Shown here: positions 8,680 to 16,091 of the stretch, one piece after another | How the letters are laid out: each line of letters opens with the position of its first letter | Position numbering within the stretch: position 1 is the stretch's first letter | Origin: Kitasatospora cheerisanensis KCTC 2395 | GTDB taxonomy: Bacteria; Actinomycetota; Actinomycetes; Streptomycetales; Streptomycetaceae | Direction of reading: 5' to 3' | Assembly (NCBI RefSeq): GCF_000696185.1 | Contig: NZ_KK853997.1 | Coordinates: 6,285,490-6,330,023 of the forward strand | Length of the DNA stretch: 44,534 bases | Program-made: the position numbers and the translations under genes | Notes under the pieces: generated by a model | Databases searched by the model: none | What the model saw: the letters and a program-made list of their open reading frames with translations, nothing else | Told to the model about the DNA's origin: nothing

Positions 8680-9069
8680 GTGACCCGACGCCCGCACCCG
8701 AAGACCGCCCTGCCCGCCCTCGCCCTCGCGGTGACCGCCCTGCTGCCGCTGACCGGCTGCGCCGACGCCTCCGGGGCCGAGCCCGAGGAGAAGACCTTCG
8801 CGTTCACCGGCACCGCCCTGGACGTCAAGGCGCACGGCAACCCCGCCGACCTGATCCCCGCCGACCGCACCGACGTCAAGGTCACCCGCTGGTTCGACAC
8901 CGGCGCACAGGTCGGCAGCAAGAAGCTCAGCTGGAGCCTGGAGAACGGCACCCTCGACCTGCACGCCGGCTGCTCCGGACTGGCCGACTGCGAAGCCAGG
9001 TTCCGCATCGAAGTGCCCCGCAACGTCGCCGTCACCCGAGACGGCCGCCCCACCGACCTCAAGGGCTGA
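8680..9069 (+). CDS. Small lipoprotein, DUF4097-like N-terminal segment
   Basis: The 129-residue product begins with a lipoprotein signal (KTALPALALAVTALLPLTGC, lipid-accepting Cys about residue 27). The mature part (FTGTALDVKAHGNPADLIPA and EARFRIEVPRNVAVTRDG) resembles the first strands of DUF4097 beta-helix 'putative adhesin' proteins. It then stops at RPTDLKG, where those proteins usually continue for another 100 or more residues. It may be a naturally short form. The GTG start has GAGGAA upstream. It is followed after 25 bp by an ABC ATPase and permease and probably belongs to their operon. Confidence 0.65.
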   Translation: MTRRPHPKTALPALALAVTALLPLTGCADASGAEPEEKTFAFTGTALDVKAHGNPADLIPADRTDVKVTRWFDTGAQVGSKKLSWSLENGTLDLHAGCSGLADCEARFRIEVPRNVAVTRDGRPTDLKG

Positions 9070-9094
9070 GCCAGCCCGACCCGGAGACCCACCC

Positions 9095-9994
9095 ATGACC
9101 GACCTGACCATCGAACTCGACGGCATCGCCAAGGAGTACCGGGGCGGCAAACGCGCCCTCGACGGACTCACCCTGAGCCTCGCCCCCGGCCTGACCGGAC
9201 TGCTCGGCCCCAACGGCGCCGGCAAGTCCTCGCTGATGCGGATCCTCGCCACCGTCACCCGCCCCACCCGCGGCAGCTACCGCTACCGGGGCGCCGACGC
9301 GCTCGACCGGCCCGACCGGGTGCGCCGCGAACTCGGCTACCTCCCGCAGGACTTCGGTGTCTACCCGAACCTGACGGCACGGGAGTTCCTGACCTACCTG
9401 GCCGCCGCCAAGGGCCTCTCCGCCCGCTCCGCCCGGGCCCGGACCGACCAGCTGATCGAACTGGTCAACCTGACCGAGGCCGTCCGCCGCCCGCTGCGCG
9501 GCTACTCCGGCGGCATGCTCCGCCGGGTCGGCATCGCCCAGGCGCTGCTCGCCGACCCGCGGGTCCTGGTGGTCGACGAGCCGACCGCCGGACTCGACCC
9601 GGAGGAACGCGTCCGGCTGCGCAACCTGCTCGGCGAACTCGCCGCCGACCGCATCGTGCTGCTCTCCACCCACATCGTCTCCGACGTCGAAGCGGCCGCC
9701 GCCGACCTCGCCGTCCTCGCCCACGGCCGGCTGCTCCGCCGCGGCACCCCCGAGCAGTTGCTGCGCGAACTCGACGGCCGGGTCTGGGAGACCGTGGTCG
9801 ACCCGGCCCTGGTGCCCGGGCTCCAGGCCCGCCACCTGGTCGGCCGGGCCGTGCGCACCGGCGACGGCGTCCGGCTGCGCGTCCTGGCCGGGCACCCGCC
9901 CACCCCGGACGCGGTGCCCGCCGCACCGGACCTGGAGGACGCCTACCTGGCCGCCGTGCACGGCGCGCCCGCCCGGCAGGAGGCGCTGCGGTGA
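9095..9994 (+). CDS. ABC transporter ATP-binding protein (ABC-2 type)
   Basis: This 299-residue ATPase has Walker A GPNGAGKSS (about residue 42), Q-loop in LGYLPQDFGVYPNLTAREFL, signature YSGGMLRRVGIAQAL, Walker B VLVVDEPTAGLD and switch His in LLSTHIVSDVEAAA. The C-terminal 80 residues are the variable extension typical of drug and bacteriocin-type exporters. The stop overlaps the permease start by 4 bases (GTGA), so the two are translationally coupled. The operon order lipoprotein, ATPase, permease suggests export of an unknown compound or an envelope function. Confidence 0.92.
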   Translation: MTDLTIELDGIAKEYRGGKRALDGLTLSLAPGLTGLLGPNGAGKSSLMRILATVTRPTRGSYRYRGADALDRPDRVRRELGYLPQDFGVYPNLTAREFLTYLAAAKGLSARSARARTDQLIELVNLTEAVRRPLRGYSGGMLRRVGIAQALLADPRVLVVDEPTAGLDPEERVRLRNLLGELAADRIVLLSTHIVSDVEAAAADLAVLAHGRLLRRGTPEQLLRELDGRVWETVVDPALVPGLQARHLVGRAVRTGDGVRLRVLAGHPPTPDAVPAAPDLEDAYLAAVHGAPARQEALR

Positions 9995-11567
9995 CCGGCT
10001 CCTCCCTCCTCCGGCTGGCCGCCGGGGACTTCCGCGACCGGGTCCGCCGGCCGGTCTACGCGGTGACGCTGCTCGCCGCCGTCGCCCTCGGCTACCTCGC
10101 GGTGCCCGCCGCCGACAGCCGCTGGGTGATCATCGACGTCGGCGGCAACCGGGGCGTCTACAACAGCGCCTGGGTCGGCGCGGCGACCGCGCTCGCCGGG
10201 GCGCTGTGGCTCACCGTCGGCGGATTCTGGGTGGTGCGCGGCGGCATCGCCCGGGACGCCGCGGGCCGGGTCGGCGAGATCCTGGCCGCCACCCCGCTGC
10301 GCACCGGCGGCTACCTGGCCGCGAAGTTCCTCGCCAACCTGCTGGTGCTCGGCTCGATGCTGGGCGTGCTGGCCGGCACCGCACTGGTGCTGCAACTCGT
10401 CCGCGGCGAGGACCGGTCGGTCGACCCGCTCGCCCTGCTCGGCCCGTTCGTGGTGCTGGCCCTGCCGATGGTCGCGCTGACCGCCGCGGCCGCCGTGCTG
10501 TTCGAGACGGTGCCGCCGCTGCGGGCCGGGTTCGGCAACGCGGTCTGGTTCGTGGTGTCGCTGGCGGTCGTGCTCGGCGGGCAGTCCGCGAACGCCCCGC
10601 TCGGCGGACTCGGCGTGCACCAGCTCACGCAGTCCCTGTCCGAGGCCCTGCAACGGCAGCAACTCGTCGCCGGGGAGAGCGAGTTCAGCCTCGGCCTGAC
10701 CCAGGTCCCGCAGCCGCTGCACGCCTTCGCCTGGGACGGCGCGCAGTTCACCGGCGGCTTCCTGCTGGCCCGGGTGGCGCTGGTGCTGTTCGCGGCGGTG
10801 CTCGCGGTGCTGCCCGCGCTGTGGTTCGGCCGCTTCGACCCGGCCCGCAACCCCGGCCGCGCCGTCCCCGAGCCCGCCGCGGCCGGGCCGGACGCCGAAC
10901 TCGCGCCCGCGGCAGCCTCGTTCGGGCGGATGCCGCACACCCCGCCGGTCCGGTCCGGGGCGTTCGGCCGGCTGCTGGCCGGGCAGACCCGGATCCTGCT
11001 GCAGGGCGTGCGGTGGCCCTGGTGGGCCGTCACCGCAGTGACGGGCGCGGCCTCGCTCGCCGCCCCGCTGCCGGTCACCACCGGGCTGCTGCTGCCCGCG
11101 CTGTGGCTGTGGCCGGTGCTGATCTGGTCCCGGCTGGGCACCCAGCAGGTCGAGAACGGCCTGGAGGAACTGCTCGCCGCTCACCCCGCGCCCCGGCTGC
11201 GGCTGCTCGCCGACTGGGCGTCAGGTGTGCTGCTGGCGGCGGCGACCGGGCTCGGACCGCTGGTGCGGATGCTCGTCGCCGGCGACACCGCCGGGGCCGG
11301 GCACTGGCTCGCCGGGGCGCTGTTCGTCCCGGCGCTGGCCCTCGGGCTCGGCGCGGTGGCCCGCAGCCACCGGCCGTTCCAGGCGCTGTACCCGCCGCTC
11401 TGGTACCTGCTGGTCAACCAGGTCGCGCCGGTCGACTTCATGGGCGCCGTCCGCACCGCCGCCGGCCGCCCGGACGGCCCGGCCCGCTGCTGGTCGCCGC
11501 CGTCGCGGCGGTCCTGCTCGGGGCGGCGTTCCTGACCGGCGCGGCCCGACGCGACGTCAAGCGGTAG
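9991..11567 (+). CDS. ABC transporter permease (apparent frameshift near the 3' end)
   Basis: The corrected product of about 525 residues is a polytopic membrane protein with two sets of roughly six hydrophobic helices separated by a Pro/Ala-rich loop around residue 295 (PAAAGPDAELAPAAA). Examples are LLAAVALGYLAVPAA, FVVLALPMVALTAAAAVLF and PLPVTTGLLLPALWLWPVLI. The given frame ends at 11535 in a nonsense tail. The expected final helix (LLVAAVAAVLLGAAFLTGAA, then RRDVKR) is in the next frame and ends at 11567. Adding one C to CCC at 11483-11485 joins them. It starts on a GTG overlapping the ATPase stop. Confidence 0.85.
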
Positions 11568-11591
11568 CGCGGCGGCGGCCGGCGGCCGCGC
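11567..11591. terminator. Bidirectional terminator hairpin between convergent genes
   Basis: GCGCGGC (11567-11573) pairs with GCCGCGC (11585-11591), with further GC pairing inside. It fills the gap between the permease stop and the sortase stop and could serve both strands. Confidence 0.5.
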
Positions 11592-11596
11592 GGGCG

Positions 11597-12301
11597 TCAG
11601 GTGGCGGCGGCGCTGCTGGACGTCAGGTGCGCGTACACCACCGTGTTGGACTCGTAGCCGTTCTTCTTGTCGTAGCGGCCGCCGCAGGTGATCACCCGCA
11701 GCTCGGCCCGGCCGGTCGTCGAGTACACCTCCTCCGACGGGAACGCCGCCTTCGGGTAGGAGCGCACCGAGTCGATGGTGAAGGTGGCGACCTGCCGGTC
11801 CTCCCGGGTGACCGCGATGGTCAGGCCGGGGCGCAGCAGGCCGAGCCGGTACAGCACGCCCGGGCCGCTGCGGTCGTCGACGTGGCCGACCACCACGGCG
11901 GTGCCGTCCGCGCCGGGCGGGGTGCCGTCCCGGTACCAGCCGACCAGGTTCGGCCGGTCGGCCGGCGGGGTGTCCAGCGCGCCCTTGGCGTCCAGGCCGA
12001 GGTCGGTGAACGCGGCGTCCACCGAGATCGACGGGATGCGCAGCCGGCGCGGCTCGGACGGGGCGAGCGCGGGCGAGTCCGGCGCCAGCGAGACGGTGCG
12101 CGAGGGTGCGGACGGGGCCCCGGCGGGCGGCGGCGGCTCGGCGCTCGACAGGCCGTCGTTCACCAGCCAGCCGCCGCACAGCACCGCCACGGCCGTGGCG
12201 CCGACCACCAGCGGGTCGGCGCCACGGAACCGCCGGCGGCCGGGGGTCCGCCGACGCGCGGTCAACGCCGGGAGCGGCGAAGCCGGCGTGCCACCAGCCA
12301 C
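11597..12301 (-). CDS. Class F sortase
   Basis: The 234-residue transpeptidase has an N-terminal membrane anchor (LVVGATAVAVLCGGWLVNDG, about 31-50), a Pro-rich linker and a sortase barrel. Catalytic residues are visible: His about 140 in AVVVGHVDD, Cys about 206 in LRVITCGGRYD and Arg about 209. The TLxTC-like strand reads LRVITCGG. Class F sortases are the common actinobacterial type with few known substrates. The gene overlaps the 3' end of the upstream membrane-tailed protein by 40 bases, so that protein is the obvious candidate substrate or partner, although it has no LPxTG motif. The ATG at 12301 gives the full-length anchor. Confidence 0.9.
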   Translation of the reverse strand: MAGGTPASPLPALTARRRTPGRRRFRGADPLVVGATAVAVLCGGWLVNDGLSSAEPPPPAGAPSAPSRTVSLAPDSPALAPSEPRRLRIPSISVDAAFTDLGLDAKGALDTPPADRPNLVGWYRDGTPPGADGTAVVVGHVDDRSGPGVLYRLGLLRPGLTIAVTREDRQVATFTIDSVRSYPKAAFPSEEVYSTTGRAELRVITCGGRYDKKNGYESNTVVYAHLTSSSAAAT

Positions 12302-12866
12302 CCGGCACCGGCGAGCAGGGCCCCGCCGACGGCGATCTCCGCCGGGTTCAGCCCGTGCGAGGAGCCGCCCGCACCGGCCGCGACGCCGCCGACCGGCAGG
12401 TGCGCGGGCCGCTCGTGCGGGGCGGCCTGCGGGCCGCCGGGGCGCCGGTGCCGCAGTCGACCGTGAAGGAGCGCTGCTTGGCCGGCGCGGTCGCGCCGAC
12501 GAAGTTCCAGACCAGCTTGTAACTGCCGTTCGGCAGCGACAGGTTGTTGGTGTGGCCGAGGCCGCCGGCCAGCGTGATGCTGCCGGTCAGCACCTTGGCG
12601 GAGCCGGTCGGCGGCTGCTGGTCGACCTCCCAGGACACCAGCTGCGCGGTCTCGAAGTTGAACGCGTCCAGGTAGAACTTGCAGACCTTCGACTCGTCCC
12701 GGGTGTCGTTGAACGGGACGTTCGCACTGTGGATCCGCACGATGCCGTTGTCGCCGGGCACGGCGACGGCCGGCGCCGCCGACATCGCGAGCGGCAGCGC
12801 CGCGGCACCGACGAGGACTGTGGCGCGCAGGGCAAGCAGGCGTCGCCCGGCCAGGGTTGAGGCCAT
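12262..12866 (-). CDS. Secreted protein with C-terminal membrane tail, sortase neighbour (apparent frameshift)
   Basis: The corrected protein is about 201 residues. It has a signal peptide (LLALRATVLVGAAALPLAMS, cleavage near AAPAVA), a beta-rich ectodomain (GIVRIHSANVPFNDTRDESK, VCKFYLDAFNFETAQLVSWE) and a C-terminal hydrophobic helix with a basic tail (NPAEIAVGGALLAGAGWLVA then RRLRRSRR). This is the layout of a cell-wall-sorted protein, yet the segment before the helix reads GGSSHGLNPAEI with no LPxTG or LAxTG. The given frame ends at 12348; adding one base near 12431-12441 (minus strand GCGGCC) restores the tail ending at 12262. Two Cys residues (VCKF, VDCGTG) may form a disulfide. The ATG at 12866 has GGAG upstream. 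Confidence 0.75.
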
Positions 12867-13047
12867 GGGGGAACTCCGGAGGGGTGGACGGGAGCTGCCG
12901 GCACCGCGCCGACACCCCACGAGGTTCACCGGGCCGCCGCCGACCCGCCGCCACAACACTCCGCACCGGTACGACGTTTCGTCCCAACGGTCGAGCCGCC
13001 CCCACTCCGACGGCCCGTCAGGACCGGGCCCGCCGGGGCGCGCCGGC

Positions 13048-13695
13048 TCAGGCGCTCAGGTAGCGGAGCACGGCCAGCACCCGGCGGTGGCCGTCGGTGT
13101 CGGCGGGCAGGTCGAGCTTGGCGAAGATGTTGCCGATGTGCTTGTTGACGGCGGCGTCGCTGACGAACAGCTCGGCCGCCACGTTGGCGTTCGAGCGGCC
13201 CTGGGCCATCAGCGCGAGCACCTCCCGCTCGCGGGCGCTCAGCCGCTCCAGCGGATCCTGCCGCAGCCGGACCAGCTGCTGCACCACCTCCGGGTCGACC
13301 ACGGTGCCGCCGGCCGCGACCCGGTCGAGCGAGTCCATGAAGTCCGCGACCGCGCCGACCCGCTCCTTCAGCAGGTAGCCGACCGCGCGCCCCCGGTCGG
13401 AGTCCAGCAGCCGCACTGCGTACGACTGCTCGACGTACTGGCTGAGCACCACCACCGGCAGGCCCGGGTGCTCACGGCGCAGCTCGACGGCCGCGCGCAG
13501 CCCGTCGTCCGCGTTGGACGGCGGCATCCGGACATCGGTGACGACCAGGTCCGGCAGCTCCGCGCGGGCGGCCGTCAGCAGGGCCGACGCGTCGCCGACC
13601 GCGGCCGTGACCGCGTGGCCGAACCGCTGCAGCAGGCCCACCAGACCCTCCCGGAGCAGTACGGCGTCCTCGGCGACGATCACCCGAAGCGGCAC
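13048..13695 (-). CDS. LuxR-family response regulator of the second two-component system
   Basis: This 215-residue regulator has a normal receiver: acidic residues in VIVAEDAVLLREGL, phospho-acceptor Asp in LVVTDVRMPP, Ser in VVLSQYVE and Lys in YLLKERVG. The LuxR HTH is LSAREREVLALMAQGRSNAN, then DAAVNKHIGNIFAKLDLPAD. The sequence VRMPPSNADDGLRAA is characteristic of a large Streptomyces subgroup. The GTG at 13695 overlaps the end of the kinase gene by 16 bases. It probably binds the dyad at 14934-14951 between its own operon and the divergent ABC transporter. Confidence 0.92.
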   Translation of the reverse strand: MPLRVIVAEDAVLLREGLVGLLQRFGHAVTAAVGDASALLTAARAELPDLVVTDVRMPPSNADDGLRAAVELRREHPGLPVVVLSQYVEQSYAVRLLDSDRGRAVGYLLKERVGAVADFMDSLDRVAAGGTVVDPEVVQQLVRLRQDPLERLSAREREVLALMAQGRSNANVAAELFVSDAAVNKHIGNIFAKLDLPADTDGHRRVLAVLRYLSA

Positions 13696-14899
13696 GGAAC
13701 CTCCACGTGGAGCAGGGTCGGGCCGCCCGGCGGGCTGGACACCCGCAGGCGGCCCTCGACGGCGGTCAGTCGGTCGGCCAGGCCGGTCAGCCCACTGCCG
13801 CGGGCCGGATCGGCGCCGCCGCGCCCGTCGTCCGTGATCTCCAGGACGAACAGGTCGGCGCGCTGCCGGCCGTGCACGGCGGCGGTGCGCGCGCCGCTGT
13901 GCCGGGCGATGTTGGTCAGCGCCTCGGCGATCAGGTAGTACAGGTGCAGCTCCAGCTGCCGGGGCAGCCGGGCCGGCAGGTCGAGGTCCACCGCGACCGG
14001 CAGCGGGAAGCGGCTGGCCTGCTCGCGGACCGCCGCCGCCAGCCCGTGATCGGCCAGCACCGGCGGGTTCAGCCCCCGGATCAGGCTCCGCAACTCCTCG
14101 TGCGCGGATCCGAGTTGACGCTGCGCCCGGGCCAGGTCGGCGCGCAGCGGGGAGCCCTCCGGCAGGTCCAGCTCCAGCAGGCCGAGGGTCATGCCGAGCG
14201 AGATCAGGTGCTGCTGGGCGCCGTCGTGCAGGTCGCGCTCGATCCGGACCCGTTCGGCGTCGAACGCGTCGATCAGCCGCGACCGGGACGCCCGCACCTC
14301 GCGCAGCGCCGCGCCCAGCTCCTGGTCCCGCGGCGCGAGCAGCACCCGCACCAGCGCGGCCCGGGCGCCCGCCCAGGACGTCACCGTGTACGGCGAAGCC
14401 AGCAGCACCAGCGCGCCGAACACCGTCCACGGCCAGGTGGCGCCGTCCGTCGACGCGAAGCACAGGGCGGGCAGCGCGAACGAGAACGCCAGCACCAGCA
14501 GGTCCAGCCACCACAGGGCCGCCGCCGACAGCAGTGCGAAACCCAGCTCCCGCCACGTCGCCTGCTCGGTCAGCCGGGTCGCCGCCCAGGCCCGCAGCCC
14601 CGGGCCGTCCGGCGCGCGGTGCGGATCCGGCGCCGGATCGACGTCCACCAGCCGCAGCCGCCACCGCTCCAGCCGGGCCAGCGCCGTCGCCGACAGCACC
14701 ACCCCAGCAGCGGCGCCACCCCGACCAGCACCACCAGCAGCACCACCCCGGCGACCAGCCCCGCCGCGAGCACCGCGACCGCGGCCGCCCCCACCAGCAC
14801 CCCGCTCGCCAGGTACGCCGCCGAGCGCCAGGGCCACCCCGAACCGAGGAAGGCCACCGGGCGCTGGGCCATCGCCTGCCAAGCCGTTCGAGGACGCAT
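13680..14899 (-). CDS. NarL-type sensor histidine kinase (apparent frameshift)
   Basis: The corrected product is about 406 residues. Membrane segments include AAYLASGVLVGAAAVAVLAA and the following GLVAGVVLLVVLVGVAPLL, plus a second pair around FALLSAAALWWLDLLVLAFS. The phosphoacceptor box is ERVRIERDLHDGAQQHLISL, the N box LYYLIAEALTNIARHSGA and the G boxes DDGRGGADPARGSGLTGLAD. The N-terminal frame runs out after APLLGWCC; adding one base to the CCCC run at 14702-14705 (GGGG on the coding strand) gives APLLGVVLSATALARLERW. The ATG at 14899 has no ribosome binding site but lies 7 nt past a TAGAGT box, so the mRNA is probably leaderless. Confidence 0.87.
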
Positions 14900-14906
14900 C
14901 CCGGCG

Positions 14907-14912
14907 ACTCTA
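14907..14912 (-). promoter_or_regulatory. Probable -10 box of the second kinase operon (leaderless)
   Basis: TAGAGT on the minus strand lies 7 nt before the ATG at 14899 and exactly 21 nt from the dyad at 14934-14951, the same spacing as at the first kinase promoter. Confidence 0.5.
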
Positions 14913-14933
14913 GCGCCCGTCCCCGCCGCGCGC

Positions 14934-14951
14934 GGTAGTGCCCGCACTACC
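14934..14951. promoter_or_regulatory. 18-bp dyad operator between kinase operon and divergent ABC operon
   Basis: GGTAGTGCCCGCACTACC has perfect 8-bp arms and a 2-bp centre, the same architecture as the site at 2909-2926 but a different sequence. It is the likely binding site of the regulator at 13048-13695 and is placed to control both divergent transcripts. Confidence 0.6.
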
Positions 14952-15009
14952 TCCGAAGTGGTACCCGGCCCCGTGCCCGGAGCCCGGACGGACCGCTGGA
15001 ATCGACCCC

Positions 15010-15807
15010 ATGACGACCACTCAGCCCCCGGGCCCGCCCGGCCCGCCGACCTCGCCCGGCCCGATCGCGCCGGTGCGCCTGCACGCCGTCCGCAAGGTGC
15101 ACGGCACCGGCGAGAACGCCGTGACCGCGCTCGACGGCATCACCCACGACTTCCCGTCCGGCACCCTCACCGCGATCATGGGCCCGTCCGGCTCCGGCAA
15201 GTCCACCCTGCTGCACTGCGCGGCCGGCCTCGACCGGCCCACCTCCGGCCGCGTCGAACTCGCCGGGCACGACCTCACGACACTGGACGAGGTGCGGTTG
15301 ACGAAGCTGCGGCGCGACCGGATCGGCTTCGTGTTCCAGGCGTTCAACCTGGTCGAATCACTGACTGCCGCCCAGAACGTCGAACTGCCCGCCCGGTTCG
15401 CCCGCCGCCGGCTGCCCGCCGCGCAGGTCACCGCCGCACTCGACGCGGTCGGCCTCGCCGACCGCGCCCGCCACCGCCCCGGCCAGCTCTCCGGCGGCCA
15501 ACAGCAGCGCGTCGCCCTCGCCCGAGCCCTGGCCACCCGCCCCGCCGTCCTCTTCGCCGACGAACCCACCGGCGCCCTCGACACCACGACCGGCCGCCAC
15601 GTCCTCCACCTCCTCCGCACCCTGGTCGACCAGCACGGCCGCACCACCGTCATGGTCACCCACGACCCCGCCGCCGCAGCCGTCGCCGACACCGTCCTCC
15701 TCCTCAAGGACGGCCGCCTCACCGAATCCCTCACCCTCCACCCCGGCCGCCTCGCCGCCAACACGGCCACGATCGCGGGCCGGATGGCACAACTGGAGGT
15801 GGCGTGA
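15010..15807 (+). CDS. ABC transporter ATP-binding protein (MacB/LolD type)
   Basis: This 265-residue ATPase has Walker A GPSGSGKST (about residue 59), Q-loop RIGFVFQAFNLVESLTAAQN, signature LSGGQQQRVALARAL, Walker B VLFADEPTGALD and switch His in TVMVTHDPAAAA. The sequence FVFQAFNL is diagnostic of the MacB/LolD/FtsE group, which pairs with FtsX-fold permeases. A Pro-rich N-terminal leader (TTTQPPGPPGPPTSPGP) precedes the domain. The permease follows after an unusual 280-bp interval. Its divergent kinase/regulator pair suggests induction by an envelope or antibiotic signal. Confidence 0.93.
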   Translation: MTTTQPPGPPGPPTSPGPIAPVRLHAVRKVHGTGENAVTALDGITHDFPSGTLTAIMGPSGSGKSTLLHCAAGLDRPTSGRVELAGHDLTTLDEVRLTKLRRDRIGFVFQAFNLVESLTAAQNVELPARFARRRLPAAQVTAALDAVGLADRARHRPGQLSGGQQQRVALARALATRPAVLFADEPTGALDTTTGRHVLHLLRTLVDQHGRTTVMVTHDPAAAAVADTVLLLKDGRLTESLTLHPGRLAANTATIAGRMAQLEVA

Positions 15808-15809
15808 TG
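15795..15809. repeat. Left copy of a 15-bp imperfect direct repeat
   Basis: GGAGGTGGCGTGATG at the ATPase stop recurs as GGAGGTGGCGCGATG at 16076-16090 just before the permease start (14 of 15 identical). The two copies bracket about 266 bp that interrupt an otherwise typical ATPase-permease junction. Confidence 0.5.
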
Positions 15810-16091
15810 CCGCGCGCCACCGAACCGCGCTGCGGCCGCGCGCAGTTCACGGGACCCTCCACCACGGACCGGCCCGCCGTCGGCGACACGGTCCGTCAGT
15901 CGCCTCGCGCCATGCGCGCCCGGTTGCTGCGCTGCGCCGACGTGCCTGGCCGGGGCGGGAGTTGGCGCGGTGGTCAGGTGGCCGTTGTTCGTGGGCGCCT
16001 CGGCGGACTGCGCCTCGCTCTGCTGGCGGCATCGCCCGCAGCCAAGGAGAACCTCGTGCTCGGCGTGACCCGGCCGGAGGTGGCGCGATGA
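15807..16091 (+). CDS. Hypothetical 94-residue ORF between ATPase and permease
   Basis: The ORF starts on the ATG that overlaps the ATPase stop (ATGA) and stops on a TGA that overlaps the permease start (ATGA), so it bridges the two genes exactly. Its product (MPRATEPRCGRAQFTGPSTT onward, Arg-rich, ending LVLGVTRPEVAR) matches no family I know and has no clear domain or membrane helix. The bracketing 15-bp direct repeats suggest that the stretch was inserted or duplicated into the junction rather than being an old gene. Translation may serve only to keep coupling between ATPase and permease. Confidence 0.35.
   Translation: MPRATEPRCGRAQFTGPSTTDRPAVGDTVRQSPRAMRARLLRCADVPGRGGSWRGGQVAVVRGRLGGLRLALLAASPAAKENLVLGVTRPEVAR
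16076..16090. repeat. Right copy of the 15-bp imperfect direct repeat
   Basis: GGAGGTGGCGCGATG supplies the ribosome binding site and start region of the FtsX-type permease; see the left copy at 15795-15809. Confidence 0.5.

Noticed and set aside
13707..16091. A very long plus-strand open frame crossing the kinase, ATPase and intergenic DNA
   Set aside because: It is antisense or out of frame to well-supported genes, is Arg/Pro/Gln-rich and has no domain; such frames are expected in very GC-rich DNA. Only its last 94 codons, which fit the operon junction, were kept as a weak ORF.
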